A stretch of 64,000 nucleotides of DNA from Massilia atriviolacea (GCF_003953935.1 NZ_RXLQ01000003.1:62001-126000); one strand, 5' to 3'. Positions 18,032 through 27,916 are shown, numbered from the stretch's first letter. Notes: a model not told the origin generated them from the sequence alone. Made by a program: numbers and translations.

Positions 18032-18739
18032 ATGATAGGCGAGCATTCATCCAAGCAGTACGACCACGAACTTGAAACCATCCGCTCCAAGGTATTGCTG
18101 ATGGGGGGCATCGTCGAGACCCAGTTCCTCGACGCGATGACCTGTTTTCGCATTGGCAACCTGGAACGTGCCGACCGCGTGATCGCGGAAGACGACGAAG
18201 TCAACCAGCTCGAAGTGGCGCTCGACGACGCCTGCAGCCACCTGATCGTGCGCCGCCAGCCGACCGCCAACGACCTGCGCACCGTCATGGCGACCATCAA
18301 GGTCATCACCGACCTGGAACGGATCGGCGACGAAGCGGCCAAGATCGCGCGCACATCGAAGAACTTGCACGGCCGCGGCGCCGTCGGCGTGAACCATTAC
18401 GAAATGGTGCGCACGATCGCCACCGCCACCTCGGACATGCTGCACGACGCGCTCGACGCCTTCGCCCGCCTGGACGGCAAGCAGGCCCTGCAGCTGATCG
18501 CCCAGGATGCGGTGATCGACCACGAATTCCGCTCGATCATGCGTAACCTGATTACCTTCATGATGGAAGACCCGCGCACGATTTCGTCGGCGCTGGACAC
18601 CCTGTGGGTCGCCAAGGCCATCGAGCGCATCGGCGATCATGCGAAGAACATCGCCGAATACGTGATCTACGTCGTCGAAGGCAAGGATATCCGGCATACC
18701 AAGCCGGCGCTGACGATTCCCGATCAACCTGTACCGTAA
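18032..18739 (+). CDS. phoU: Phosphate-specific transport regulator PhoU
   Basis: A 235-residue all-helical protein with two repeated three-helix PhoU domains, the first carrying the E-x-x-D-x-x-N metal-binding type motif (EDDEVNQLEVALDD) and the second VIDHEFRSIMRNLITFMMEDPRTIS. PhoU links the PstSCAB transporter to the PhoR kinase and keeps the regulon off when phosphate is plentiful. The start has a CGGAGAG ribosome site 8 bases upstream. It is five bases ahead of phoB. Confidence 0.95.
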   Translation: MIGEHSSKQYDHELETIRSKVLLMGGIVETQFLDAMTCFRIGNLERADRVIAEDDEVNQLEVALDDACSHLIVRRQPTANDLRTVMATIKVITDLERIGDEAAKIARTSKNLHGRGAVGVNHYEMVRTIATATSDMLHDALDAFARLDGKQALQLIAQDAVIDHEFRSIMRNLITFMMEDPRTISSALDTLWVAKAIERIGDHAKNIAEYVIYVVEGKDIRHTKPALTIPDQPVP

Positions 18740-18744
18740 TCTCG

Positions 18745-19434
18745 ATGGCCGCCGACAAAACCACTGTATTAATCGTAGAAGACGAACCGGCCATTGTTGA
18801 ACTGGTGACTTTTTCGCTGCGCGAAGCGGGCTGGAACGTGTGTTCGGTGCAGAATGTGGCAGATGCATGGGAATTCATGCAGCAGCGCATTCCGCATCTG
18901 ATGCTGCTGGACTGGATGTTGCCCGACCAGACCGGCTTGCGCCTGCTGTCGCGCATGCGCTCGGACCGCAATTTCCAGGATATTCCTGTGATCATGCTGA
19001 CCGCCAAGAGCATGGAAGAAGACAAGATCGCTGGCCTGAACAATGGCGCCGACGATTACGTGACCAAGCCGTTTTCCCCGCGCGAACTGCTGGCGCGCGC
19101 CAAGGCGCTGCTGCGCCGCAAGAGCCCGGAGCACGACCAGGCGGTGATGAGTGCCGGGCCGGTCAGCCTGGACCCGGTCAGCTGCACGGTGTCGATCGAC
19201 AGCCAGAAGATCGACATGGGACATGCCGAGTTCAAGCTGCTCAAGTTCCTGCTGGCGCATCCGGAACGCGTGTTCTCGCGCAGCCAGTTGCTCGATAAAG
19301 TATGGGGCGACCATGTGGTGATCGAGGAACGCACGGTCGACGTGCACGTGCTCCGGCTGCGCAAGGCCTTGAAGGAATCGGAAAAACTGATCAAGACGGT
19401 GCGCAGCGTCGGGTATATGCTGTCGGAGAAGTGA
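18745..19434 (+). CDS. phoB: Phosphate regulon response regulator PhoB
   Basis: A 229-residue OmpR-type response regulator. The receiver domain has the acidic pair VEDEP, the phosphoacceptor Asp in MLLDWMLPD and the conserved Lys in YVTKPFSPREL; the C-terminal winged helix shows the recognition region HAEFKLLKFLLAHPERVFSRSQLLDKVWG and VDVHVLRLRKAL. It is the expected activator of both Pho-box promoters described above. The larger open frame starting inside phoU is not used because the receiver domain begins exactly at this ATG. Confidence 0.96.
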   Translation: MAADKTTVLIVEDEPAIVELVTFSLREAGWNVCSVQNVADAWEFMQQRIPHLMLLDWMLPDQTGLRLLSRMRSDRNFQDIPVIMLTAKSMEEDKIAGLNNGADDYVTKPFSPRELLARAKALLRRKSPEHDQAVMSAGPVSLDPVSCTVSIDSQKIDMGHAEFKLLKFLLAHPERVFSRSQLLDKVWGDHVVIEERTVDVHVLRLRKALKESEKLIKTVRSVGYMLSEK

Positions 19435-19493
19435 TGTTGTCGACGTTGGCAGCAGCGTCGCCGCGCTGGAACTGCGACCGCCGACCTTGAGGC

Positions 19494-19584
19494 CGTCATT
19501 CCCGCGCAGGCGGGAATCCAATTTTGTTTGCGCAGCTGCGAGCGGCGCTTCGATCCTGGGTTCCCGCCTGCGCGGGAACGACGG
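19494..19584. repeat. Inverted pair of REP-like palindromes between phoB and phoR
   Basis: Two imperfectly palindromic units face each other: CGTCATTCCCGCGCAGG... (19494-19519) and its inverted counterpart ...TGCGCGGGAACGACGG (19558-19584), with 38 bases between. This style of repeat (GTCATTCCCGCG.AGGCGGGAATCC) is widespread in proteobacterial intergenic DNA. It may stabilise phoB mRNA or separate phoB from phoR expression. Confidence 0.8.
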
Positions 19585-19617
19585 GGTATTAGCTGAACGA
19601 AAGACACCCCCCGCAAC

Positions 19618-20904
19618 ATGAATCCCAAACTGCTGTTCTGGATCCCCGCGCTGCTGCGCATGAGCTTCATCCTGCTTGGCGCGGGCGTGTTCTGGTGGCT
19701 GTTCGGGCTGGTCTACGGCCTGGCCGTCGCTTTCCTGTCCGTCTTCATCCTGCTGTTCATCCAGCTGTCCTACCTGCACCAGCTGGGCGACTGGCTGGAC
19801 GACCCGCATTCCGGCAAGCTGCCCGATGGCTGGGGTTCCTGGACCAATATCTTCTCGCGCCTGTACCGCCTGCGCCGCGACGACGAACGCAACCAGGCCG
19901 AACTGACCGAATGGCTGGCCCGTTTCCGCCAGGCCATGCACCTGCTGCCCGACGGCGTCGCCATCATGGACGACGTCCTGTTCCTCGAATGGTGCAACCC
20001 GGCCGCCGAACGCCACCTGGGCCTGACCCTGGAACGCGACAAGGGCATGCGGGTCACCAACCTGATCCGCCATCCGGATTTCATCGACTACATCATCCTC
20101 GGCCGCTACGAGAACCCGCTGACGCTGAGTTTCCGCGACCGCAAGCTGATCTGCCAGATCATTCCCTTCGAAAACCGGCGCCAGATCCTGGTCACGCACG
20201 ACGCCACCGAAACCCAGCGCATCGAGGAAATGCGGCGCGACTTCATCGCCAACGCCTCGCACGAATTGCGCACGCCGCTGACGGTGATCGTCGGCTTCCT
20301 GGAGATCGCGTCGAGCGAAATGAACCTCGACCCGGAAACGCGCATGTCGCACCTGAAACTGATGACCGAGCAGGGCCACCGCATGCAGCGCCTGATCGAG
20401 GACATGCTGACCCTGTCGCGCCTGGAATCGGTGGATTATCCGCTGCGCAGCGAGTCGGTCGATATTGCCGCGCTGATGGAGCAGGTGGTGCAGGAGGCGC
20501 GGGCGTTGTCGGGCGGCAAGCACCAGATCACGTCGAGCGTGAACGGGCCGAACATGATGGGCAATGCGGAAGAGCTGCGCAGCGCCTTCGGCAACCTGGC
20601 CTCGAACGCGGTGCGCTACACCCCGCCGGGCGGCACCGTGCACCTGGCCTGGCAGATCGGTCCGAACGGCCCGCAGTTCGTCGCCACCGATACCGGCATC
20701 GGCATCGACCAGAAGCACATCGCGCGCCTGACCGAACGCTTTTACCGGGTCGACAAGAGCCGCTCGCGCGAAACCCAGGGCACCGGCCTGGGCCTGGCGA
20801 TCGTCAAGCACGTGCTGCTGCGCCATGGCGGCAACCTGACCATCAAGTCGGAAGCGGGCAAGGGCAGCAGCTTTATCGTGTCCTTGCCGGCCGCCTCCGG
20901 CTGA
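19618..20904 (+). CDS. phoR: Phosphate regulon sensor histidine kinase PhoR
   Basis: A 428-residue kinase with two N-terminal transmembrane helices (about residues 10-50), a short charged linker, a PAS domain (about 95-200), then the HisKA domain with FIANASHELRTPLTVIVGFLEI and the ATPase domain with N box NLASNAVRYTPPGG, G1 DTGIGI and G2 GTGLGLAIVKH. There is no large periplasmic sensor loop, as expected for PhoR, which senses through PstSCAB-PhoU. It is separated from phoB by 183 bases carrying REP-like repeats, longer than usual for this pair; no clear ribosome site precedes the ATG. Confidence 0.95.
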   Translation: MNPKLLFWIPALLRMSFILLGAGVFWWLFGLVYGLAVAFLSVFILLFIQLSYLHQLGDWLDDPHSGKLPDGWGSWTNIFSRLYRLRRDDERNQAELTEWLARFRQAMHLLPDGVAIMDDVLFLEWCNPAAERHLGLTLERDKGMRVTNLIRHPDFIDYIILGRYENPLTLSFRDRKLICQIIPFENRRQILVTHDATETQRIEEMRRDFIANASHELRTPLTVIVGFLEIASSEMNLDPETRMSHLKLMTEQGHRMQRLIEDMLTLSRLESVDYPLRSESVDIAALMEQVVQEARALSGGKHQITSSVNGPNMMGNAEELRSAFGNLASNAVRYTPPGGTVHLAWQIGPNGPQFVATDTGIGIDQKHIARLTERFYRVDKSRSRETQGTGLGLAIVKHVLLRHGGNLTIKSEAGKGSSFIVSLPAASG

Positions 20905-21225
20905 CGGCCGCGCAGCCGGCCTGGGCTGCGCGGGAGCAACCGGCCGGCCACCTGATCTCGGCAGATCGCGCGGGCGCGCTGCGCCTGACTGCCGCTGCAA
21001 GGGACGCGCCGGCGCCGGCACGCAGGCCGGCATCCTGGCAAGGAAGCATTTCATATGGCATGGCGGCAGCGCACTGTGGCGCGAATGCATCGCTCTGGCG
21101 CTGAGTTCAATTGTGCGGCGAAAACAACGGTTTTGCGGGGTGTAAGATGAATTTCCGACTTCACCCCGCCGGAGTAGCATTGCAGGTGCGCGGGGCGGCC
21201 CTACTCACAGCAAGGAGACCGTTCA
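20905..21225 (+). other. Intergenic region with two hairpins
   Basis: No gene is seen in these 321 bases. A perfect 10-base stem (20908-20917 with 20924-20933) lies just after phoR and may end its transcript although no T run follows. A second inverted repeat, GCGGGGTG at 21135 with CACCCCGC at 21162, lies about 60 bases before the next start and could be an operator or leader hairpin. Confidence 0.5.
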
Positions 21226-24200
21226 ATGCCTCAACCGACCTACGCCAGCGCGAATGGGTATATCAGCGAGAATTTCTTCAGCCTGATTTTCACCCTCGAC
21301 CTCGACGCCGCCAATCCCCCGCCGACCAACGCATTTTCGGTCCAGATCAACGGTACCGGCACCACCGTTTCGGCCGTTGCGATCGACAGCGCGGCGAAAA
21401 TGGTGAGGCTGACGTTTACCGCCAACGCCCTGACCGCCGGCGACATCATCGAATTTTCGTATTCCGACCCGAGCCCCAACAATGACGTCAACGCGGTCCA
21501 GGGCCTGGACGGCAGCGACAGCGCCACCTTCTCCAGTTCCATCGTAGTCTTCGGCGGCCGTCCCGGCCCGGCCGCGCCGCCGCTGCCGGTACTGAGCGGC
21601 GCCAGCGACAGCGGCACCGCCGGCGACGGCATCACCAACGTCGGCACCCCAACCGTGACCGGCACCGCCCTGGCCAACGCCACGGTCAAACTGTACGACA
21701 CCGACGGCACCACCTTGCTCGGCACCAGCACGGCCGATGGCAGCGGTAACTGGAGCATCACCAGCACGGCGCTGGGCGAGGGCAGCCATACGCTGAAGGT
21801 GACGCAAACCAATCTCGCCAGCGAGACCTCGCCGCTGAGCGCCGGCCTGGTCCTGACCATCGACAGCGGCGCGAACGCGCCGGCGCAACTGGCGCTGCAG
21901 GCCGGCAGCGACAGCGGCACACCCGGCGACGGCATCACGAATGCCGCCTTGCCCGTCATCACCGGCACGGCCGAAGCCAACGCCGCAGTGCGCCTGTACG
22001 ATACCGACGGCACCACCTTGCTGGGCACGGCCACGGCCAACGGCGCGGGCGCCTGGAGCATCACCAGCAGCGCCCTGGTCGAAGGGGCGCACACGCTCAC
22101 GGCAACCCAGACCGATGTCGCCGGCAACGTTTCGCCGGCCTCGAACGGCTTTGCCTATATCCTCGACACCATCGGTCCGGTCGGGATGGCGCTGAGCGCC
22201 ACCTCGGTCGACGCCGCTGCCGCTACCAGCGGCAGCACCGTGGCCACGCTATCGTCGACCGACATCACCAGCGTGCAATACGGTTTTGCGGTCGGCAACG
22301 GCACCATCGACGCCGACAACGCCAAGTTCAGCATCTCCGGCAGCGGACTGGTGGCCAGCCAGAACCTGGCCATGGGCAGCTACCATATTTACCTGAAAGC
22401 GACCGACGCCGCCGGCAACGAGGCCTACCAGATCTTCGTCATCAACGTCACCAATACGCCCAGCGTCAGCGCCATCGTGCGCGCCGGCGGCGCGGCCGCC
22501 GCGGTGCCGGCGGCCGACACCACGCTGACCTATGCCGTCACCTTCAGCCAGAGCGTGACCGGGGTCGATATCGGCGACTTTACGCTTGTCACCACCGGTA
22601 CGGCGGTCGCCAACATCGCCTCGCTGGCCGGCAGCGGCGCCAGCTACACCGTGACCGTCAACGGCATCGGCGGCGACGGCAGCGTGCGCCTGAACCTGAA
22701 TGCCAGCGGCACCGGTATCCAGAATGCCGGCAATGTCCCCATTGCCGGCGGCTACGACGCGGGCGAACAGTACGTGCTCGACCATACCGCAGCGGCGCCC
22801 TCGGTTCCCGTGATGAGCAGCGCGACCGATACCGGGGTGTCGGACAGCGACGCCATCACCAGCAATGGCACGCCGGTGTTCAAGGGGTCGGCCGAACCGG
22901 ATGCGACGGTCAGGCTGTACGACACCGATGGCACCACGCTGATCGGGACCGCTGTTGCCGATGGCAAGGGCAACTGGAGCATCACCAGCAGCATGCTCGC
23001 CGTCGGCAGCCATACCGTGACAGCGCGCCAGACCGATCTGGCCGGCAATGTATCGACCGCCAGCGGCGCACTGGCCGTCGTCATCGACAGCGGCGCCGCA
23101 GCGCCGGGCACGCCGGTGCTGGCGGCACCGAGCGACAGCGGCATCGCCGGCGACAATCTGACCCGTTTTTCCACGCCCACCGTGACCGGCAGCGCCGAAG
23201 CGAACGCGACCGTGGAACTGTTCGACACCGACGGCATTACCGTGCTGGGCAGCGCCATCGCCAATGCCAACGGCATCTGGAGCATCGTCACCACCGTGCT
23301 CGGCGAAGGCAGCCATACCCTCACGGCGAAACAGACCGATGCGGCCGGGAATGTCTCCATTGCCAGTGCCGCGCTGACCCTGCTGATCGACACCGAAGCG
23401 CCGGGAATGCCGGGCGCGCCGCTCCTGTCGCCCGGCAGCGACAGCGGCGCCGCGGGCGACAAGATCACTTACTTCAGCTCACCGGTATTGACCGGCAGCG
23501 CCAGCCCCAACACCAGCGTGATCCTGTACGACGACGATGGCGTGACAATGCTGGGAACGGCAGTGGCCGACGCAAGCGGCCAGTGGAGCATCACCAGTTC
23601 TCCGCTCTCGATCGGCTACCACGCGCTCACGGTCAAGCAGAGCGACGCCGCCGGCAATCTGTCGCCGGCCGGCGCAATCCTCGGCTTGCTGATCGACTCG
23701 CTGCCCTTGCCGCCGGTAATTCCGGTGCCGCCGCCGGTCATCCCTCCCGTGCCGGTGGTGGCGACCGTCGACGGCGTGGCCGTCACGACCGTGCCGGTGA
23801 GCCTGCCCGGTGGCGGCAGCGGCACCCAGACCGTGATCCCGGTGGTGAGCGGCGACCGGGTCGAATCGAATGGCGGCGCCAGCACGGCCGACATTGCATT
23901 GGCCACCGCCACCAGCGGCGCCAATCTGCTGCTGGCCCAGCTGGCGCCGGGCTTCGGCTTGTCGGCTAGCGGCGGCCCCAGCCGCAATGCAGGCAATTCG
24001 ACCGAGCACCTGATCCAGGCCATTCTGGCTTCCACGCCCGGCCATCCGAGCGCCGACCAGTCCCACCTGACCGGCAATGGGGTCACGTTTCTGGGACGCC
24101 TGGGCGCCAGCCTGCCCTTGCTGGTCGAGACCATCGTGGCAGTGGGCGGCGCCAACGCCGCCACGGGCGCCGTCACCCTGACCGGCACCAGTAACGCCAG

Positions 24201-25035
24201 CCAGGCGACGGCGCTGGTGGTGGACGCCACCAAGCTGGCCAGCGGCAGCCAGATTGTCTTGAACGCGGTCAATTTTGCCGCGATCGTCGGCGCCGCCAAC
24301 GTCAGCGGCAACACCGAAGGCCAGATCCTCACGGGCGACGCCGCCAGCCAGACCTTTAGCACCTCGGCCGACAACGCCTTCCTGTTCTCCGGCGGCGGCA
24401 ACGATACCCTGCGCCTGAACTGGGCGGTGGGCAGCGCCAGCAGGGCGGCAGCGGCCGAGCCGGCGGCCACGCCGGCGCCGACCATCCTGCACGGCGGACT
24501 GGCGGCCGACAGCGGCGTCTTCATCGGCAACCGGGCCGACTACACGATTGCGCTGCACGAATCGTATGTCGCTGTCACGCCCACGGCGCAAGGCGGGCGC
24601 ACGGCGCTGGCGATCAATGTGGAAAGCCTGGTCTTTGCCGACGGCACGCTGGCGGTCGAGCACAGGAGCGAACAGAGCGCGCTGGCCGGGCTGTACAAGA
24701 GCGTGCTGGGCCGCCAGGCCGACTACCAGGGCTTCGAGTTCTGGTCCCAGGCCGAGAAAAGCGGGGTGAGCCTGGGCCACATCGCGCTGGAGATCATCAG
24801 TTCGCCCGAATCGCAGCTGCTTCATCCGATGCGCTTCAACGGCGCCATCGAGCACGATCTCGAGTTGCTCTACCAGGGCATTTTCGGACGCCACAGCGAC
24901 GCCCCCGGCCTGGCCTTCTGGCGCGCGGCGATGGAGCAGGGCGTGAGCCTGGAGCATGTTGCCGACGAGTTCCTGCGTTCGCCGGAGATCGCCTCGCATG
25001 TGCTTGCGCCGCTGCAGTGGGACTTTATCGTGTAG
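21226..25035 (+). CDS. Large Ig-repeat surface or secreted protein with C-terminal DUF4214
   Basis: A 1269-residue acidic, Ser/Thr/Gly-rich protein with no signal peptide. Residues about 10-105 resemble a SwmB-type domain. Five bacterial Ig-like repeats of about 95 residues (near 121-213, 221-314, 527-620, 625-720, 725-825) share LYDTDGTTLLGTA, GNWSITSS, GSHTLTA.QTD.AGN and I-D-S ends; two other beta-domains (about 316-520) interrupt them. A Pro/Val-rich linker (near 830), a Gly/Asn/Asp-rich region (FSGGGNDTLRL) and two DUF4214 units (LYKSVLGRQADYQGFEFW, LYQGIFGRHSDAPGLAFW) close the protein. This layout is typical of type I-exported adhesins or S-layer-like proteins. No exporter genes are adjacent. 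AAGGAG gives a good start. Confidence 0.8.
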   Translation: MPQPTYASANGYISENFFSLIFTLDLDAANPPPTNAFSVQINGTGTTVSAVAIDSAAKMVRLTFTANALTAGDIIEFSYSDPSPNNDVNAVQGLDGSDSATFSSSIVVFGGRPGPAAPPLPVLSGASDSGTAGDGITNVGTPTVTGTALANATVKLYDTDGTTLLGTSTADGSGNWSITSTALGEGSHTLKVTQTNLASETSPLSAGLVLTIDSGANAPAQLALQAGSDSGTPGDGITNAALPVITGTAEANAAVRLYDTDGTTLLGTATANGAGAWSITSSALVEGAHTLTATQTDVAGNVSPASNGFAYILDTIGPVGMALSATSVDAAAATSGSTVATLSSTDITSVQYGFAVGNGTIDADNAKFSISGSGLVASQNLAMGSYHIYLKATDAAGNEAYQIFVINVTNTPSVSAIVRAGGAAAAVPAADTTLTYAVTFSQSVTGVDIGDFTLVTTGTAVANIASLAGSGASYTVTVNGIGGDGSVRLNLNASGTGIQNAGNVPIAGGYDAGEQYVLDHTAAAPSVPVMSSATDTGVSDSDAITSNGTPVFKGSAEPDATVRLYDTDGTTLIGTAVADGKGNWSITSSMLAVGSHTVTARQTDLAGNVSTASGALAVVIDSGAAAPGTPVLAAPSDSGIAGDNLTRFSTPTVTGSAEANATVELFDTDGITVLGSAIANANGIWSIVTTVLGEGSHTLTAKQTDAAGNVSIASAALTLLIDTEAPGMPGAPLLSPGSDSGAAGDKITYFSSPVLTGSASPNTSVILYDDDGVTMLGTAVADASGQWSITSSPLSIGYHALTVKQSDAAGNLSPAGAILGLLIDSLPLPPVIPVPPPVIPPVPVVATVDGVAVTTVPVSLPGGGSGTQTVIPVVSGDRVESNGGASTADIALATATSGANLLLAQLAPGFGLSASGGPSRNAGNSTEHLIQAILASTPGHPSADQSHLTGNGVTFLGRLGASLPLLVETIVAVGGANAATGAVTLTGTSNASQATALVVDATKLASGSQIVLNAVNFAAIVGAANVSGNTEGQILTGDAASQTFSTSADNAFLFSGGGNDTLRLNWAVGSASRAAAAEPAATPAPTILHGGLAADSGVFIGNRADYTIALHESYVAVTPTAQGGRTALAINVESLVFADGTLAVEHRSEQSALAGLYKSVLGRQADYQGFEFWSQAEKSGVSLGHIALEIISSPESQLLHPMRFNGAIEHDLELLYQGIFGRHSDAPGLAFWRAAMEQGVSLEHVADEFLRSPEIASHVLAPLQWDFIV

Positions 25036-25225
25036 GCGATGCCCTTGCGCACGTCGGCATCGCGTGCGCGCCGGTCAAGGCCGCGCGGCGCCCGCAGGGC
25101 GTGGCCTTGGCGAGTTCGGGAAATCCAGGCGCCGCCAGCCGGCGCCGGGTGGATGTCCGCCCGCGCGCGCTACGGCACGCTCCTTAGCAGGTACAATCGT
25201 GGTCTTCGCTTCCCTGACGACCACT

Positions 25226-26131
25226 ATGTTTACCAAACGCCGTTCCCTGATCGCCCTTGCCGTCCTGCTCGCCGGCTGCGGCACGACTCCGCCACCTCCG
25301 CCGCCCGCCGTGGCCCAACCGGCCGCCGCCCCGGCGCCCAAGAAAATCCGCATCGGCCTGGCCCTGGGCGGCGGCGCCGCGCGCGGCTTCGCCCACATCG
25401 GCGTGATCAAGGCGCTCGAAGCCCAGGGCATTTATCCGGACATCGTGGTCGGCACCAGCGCCGGCAGCGTGGTCGGCGCCATGTATGCCGCCGGCAACGA
25501 CGGCTTCGCCCTGCAAAAAACCGCCATGGAAATGGACGAGGCCGAAATTTCCGACTGGGCCATGCCGCTGTTCGGCAAGTCTTCCGGCGTGCTCAAGGGC
25601 GACGCCCTGCAGAACTATGTGAACAAGGCGGTCAAGAACGCCCCGATCGAAAAGCTCAAGATTCCCTTCGGCGCCGTCGCCACAGACCTGAACAACGGCC
25701 AGCCGATCCTGTTCAGGCGCGGCAACACCGGGCAGGCGGTGCGTGCTTCCTCGTCCGTGCCGAGCGTGTTCCAGCCGGTGCGCATCGGCGACCGCTCATA
25801 TGTCGACGGCGGCCTGGTGGCGCCGGTGCCGGTGCGTTTTGCCCGCGAAATGGGGGCCGATTTCATTATCGCCGTCAATATTTCGAGCCAGACCGACGCG
25901 CAGGCGGCCGTCAGTTCGCTGGAAGTGCTGATGCAAACCTTCGCCATCATGGGCCAGCGCCTCAATCACTATGAACTCAAGGATGCGGACGTCGTCATCG
26001 CGCCGTCCCTGCCCAAGATGGGCAGTAACGATTTTGCCAGCCGCAATCGCGCGATCCTGGCCGGCGAGCAGGCGGCGGCGGCCGTAATGCCGCAGATCAA
26101 GGCCAAGCTCAAGGCGCGCCAGCAGTCATAA
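25226..26131 (+). CDS. Patatin-like phospholipase, lipoprotein
   Basis: A 301-residue lipoprotein (lipobox LLAGC, Cys at about residue 16) with a Pro-rich tether and a patatin domain: oxyanion-hole GGGAARGFAHIGVI, nucleophile elbow GTSAG, and the catalytic Asp in YVDGGLVAPVP. The Ser-Asp dyad is intact, so it should hydrolyse acyl chains of phospholipids; it belongs with RssA-like bacterial patatins. The start is fixed by the lipoprotein signal, while the open frame extends upstream into the previous gene. It is monocistronic, between the Ig-repeat gene and a small heme-binding-like gene. Confidence 0.9.
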   Translation: MFTKRRSLIALAVLLAGCGTTPPPPPPAVAQPAAAPAPKKIRIGLALGGGAARGFAHIGVIKALEAQGIYPDIVVGTSAGSVVGAMYAAGNDGFALQKTAMEMDEAEISDWAMPLFGKSSGVLKGDALQNYVNKAVKNAPIEKLKIPFGAVATDLNNGQPILFRRGNTGQAVRASSSVPSVFQPVRIGDRSYVDGGLVAPVPVRFAREMGADFIIAVNISSQTDAQAAVSSLEVLMQTFAIMGQRLNHYELKDADVVIAPSLPKMGSNDFASRNRAILAGEQAAAAVMPQIKAKLKARQQS

Positions 26132-26208
26132 AGGCTATAGCCATACCAATATCGGCAAGCCACGCGCTTGCCGTAAAATGGCCCGCATTAATCACTTGGG
26201 ATATCAAC

Positions 26209-26616
26209 ATGCCATCGAAACCGTACCTGAACTTCGCCGACGTCCAGAAAATCGCTGCCGCCGCGCAAGCCGAAGCCATCGCCAACAACTGGGCGGTGAC
26301 CATCGCCATCTGCGACGACGGCGGCCACCTGCTGTCGCTGCAACGCCTGGACGGCGCCGCGCCGCTGTCCTCGCACATCGCGCCATCGAAGGCCAAGACG
26401 GCGGCCCTGGGCCGGCGCGAGAGCAAGGTGTATGAAGACATCATCAACAACGGCCGCACCGCCTTCCTCACCGTGCCGTTCGTCGAAGGCATGCTCGAAG
26501 GCGGCGTGCCGGTGATCGTCGACGGCCATGTGATCGGCGCCGTGGGCGTGTCCGGCGTGAAGTCGGACCAGGATGCGCAGATCGCCAAGGCCGGCATTGC
26601 CGCACTGGCGCAGTAA
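26209..26616 (+). CDS. GlcG/HbpS family protein (DUF336)
   Basis: A 135-residue protein spanning the whole GlcG/HbpS family length, with the family pattern [30 protein letters not shown] near the N-terminus, SKAKTAA, and the C-terminal [19 protein letters not shown]. Members bind heme or cobalamin or accompany glycolate and diol metabolism, with no defined catalytic function. It stands alone downstream of the patatin gene. Confidence 0.85.
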   Translation: MPSKPYLNFADVQKIAAAAQAEAIANNWAVTIAICDDGGHLLSLQRLDGAAPLSSHIAPSKAKTAALGRRESKVYEDIINNGRTAFLTVPFVEGMLEGGVPVIVDGHVIGAVGVSGVKSDQDAQIAKAGIAALAQ

Positions 26617-26720
26617 TACATCGGCGGCAATGCCGATCTGATCCGGTTTTCGCGGCCGCTCTGCTTACCACAGATGCGGCCGCATTCGCTTATGCTGTGA
26701 TTCCCCTTTGGAGAGCCAAT

Positions 26721-27197
26721 ATGACCGAATCCGCGAGCCGTCCGCCACTGCCGCCGTTTACCCTAGACTGCGCCACGCTCAAGGTGCGCCTGGCCGAAGA
26801 CGGCTGGAATTCGCGCGACCCGGCGCGCGTGGCGCTGGCCTATACCGCCGACAGCCGCTGGCGCAACCGCGCCGAGTTCGTTACCGGGCGCGAGGCCATC
26901 GTCGGCCTGCTGACGCGCAAATGGGTGCGCGAGCTCGACTATCGCCTGATCAAGCAATTGTGGGCCTTCGGCGGCAAGCGCATCGCCGTGCGCTTCGCCT
27001 ACGAGTGGCGCGACGACGCCGGCAACTGGTTCCGCTCCTACGGCAACGAGAACTGGGAATTCGACGAGCAGGGCTTGATGGCGCTGCGCCATGCGAGCAT
27101 CAACGACCTGCCGATCCGCGAGCAGGAGCGCAAGTTCCACTGGCCCCTGGGCCGGCGCCCGGACGATCATCCGGGCTTGAGCGAACTCGGCCTTTAA
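26721..27197 (+). CDS. DUF1348 / SnoaL-like (NTF2 fold) protein
   Basis: A 158-residue protein with the DUF1348 pattern [40 protein letters not shown]...FLTRKW-like, then [31 protein letters not shown]. These are compact NTF2-like cone folds with unknown substrates. The ATG is preceded by GGAGA; an in-frame opening upstream is shorter than 10 codons. It converges on a minus-strand gene 14 bases away. Confidence 0.87.
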   Translation: MTESASRPPLPPFTLDCATLKVRLAEDGWNSRDPARVALAYTADSRWRNRAEFVTGREAIVGLLTRKWVRELDYRLIKQLWAFGGKRIAVRFAYEWRDDAGNWFRSYGNENWEFDEQGLMALRHASINDLPIREQERKFHWPLGRRPDDHPGLSELGL

Positions 27198-27211
27198 TGG
27201 CGGCCTCCCGC

Positions 27212-27625
27212 TCAGGCGTGGATCAGCGGGCCTTCCGGCGCGGTATCGACGGCCTTGGTGCGTTCCAGCCAGGCCATCAGCAGTTCCATGTCGCGCACCT
27301 CGATTTCGGGCCCCTGGACAAAGCCGATCTGCGCCAGGTTGCTGGCGTCGCAGACCAGCTTGTTTACCGTCGGCGACAGCTCGACCATTCTCCCGTACGC
27401 CTTCCACACCTTGCTTTCCCATTTATGCAGGGCGGAATCGTTGAAGCGGTTGTTTTCGAAGTAGACGGTGACCGAACCGTCGCTGTTGCCGAAGCCGACC
27501 ATGCCCGAGCCGTTTTTCAGCATCGAGCCGACCGCTTCTTCCGCGTTGACCTTGGGCACGAACACGGCTGCCCGTCCGCCCGGGTTGGGGCGCTCCATCG
27601 GCGTATCTCTTCCAAACGTAGACAT
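27212..27625 (-). CDS. Hypothetical cytoplasmic protein, 137 residues
   Basis: The product, starting MSTFGRDTPMERPNPGG, is soluble with no signal or membrane segment. It contains a segment of alternating hydrophobic residues (GMVGFGNSDGSVTVYFENNRFND) and a helical C-terminus. I do not recognise a family. The start used here has CGGGAAA upstream and removes a 55-codon, Arg/Ser-rich extension that overlaps the carA promoter and is unlikely to be translated. It is divergent from carA. Confidence 0.7.
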   Translation of the reverse strand: MSTFGRDTPMERPNPGGRAAVFVPKVNAEEAVGSMLKNGSGMVGFGNSDGSVTVYFENNRFNDSALHKWESKVWKAYGRMVELSPTVNKLVCDASNLAQIGFVQGPEIEVRDMELLMAWLERTKAVDTAPEGPLIHA

Positions 27626-27737
27626 AATCACATTTCCCGATAAATGTTTGCCTGGCGATGCTCGCTCAAATGTAGCGAGGAGCGTTGGCGATGTCCAGCA
27701 AAAGCGCGAAAAGCGATGCAAATGCGCCCGCCGGCGA

Positions 27738-27766
27738 TTGCCGGAAGGGCTGGCTTGCGCTATAAT
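27738..27766 (+). promoter_or_regulatory. Sigma-70 promoter of carAB
   Basis: TTGCCG and TATAAT separated by 17 bases, 151 bases ahead of the carA start. The resulting leader (about 145 bases) holds no obvious terminator or leader peptide. Confidence 0.7.
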
Positions 27767-27916
27767 TTGGAGGTTTAGCCATTCATACACCTACCGTAGC
27801 GACTACCCACCATCCCTCATTCAACATGACACCATCCCCCAGCGCCAAGCGCAGCGGGAATCCATGGTCGTCGGTCTGACGTGGCGCAGCTACGGTAACT
27901 TTATCAGGAGTTGCCC

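Noticed and set aside
18769-21180. Long minus-strand frame opposite phoB and phoR
   Set aside because: Antisense shadow of two clear genes and the REP repeats; low-complexity composition.
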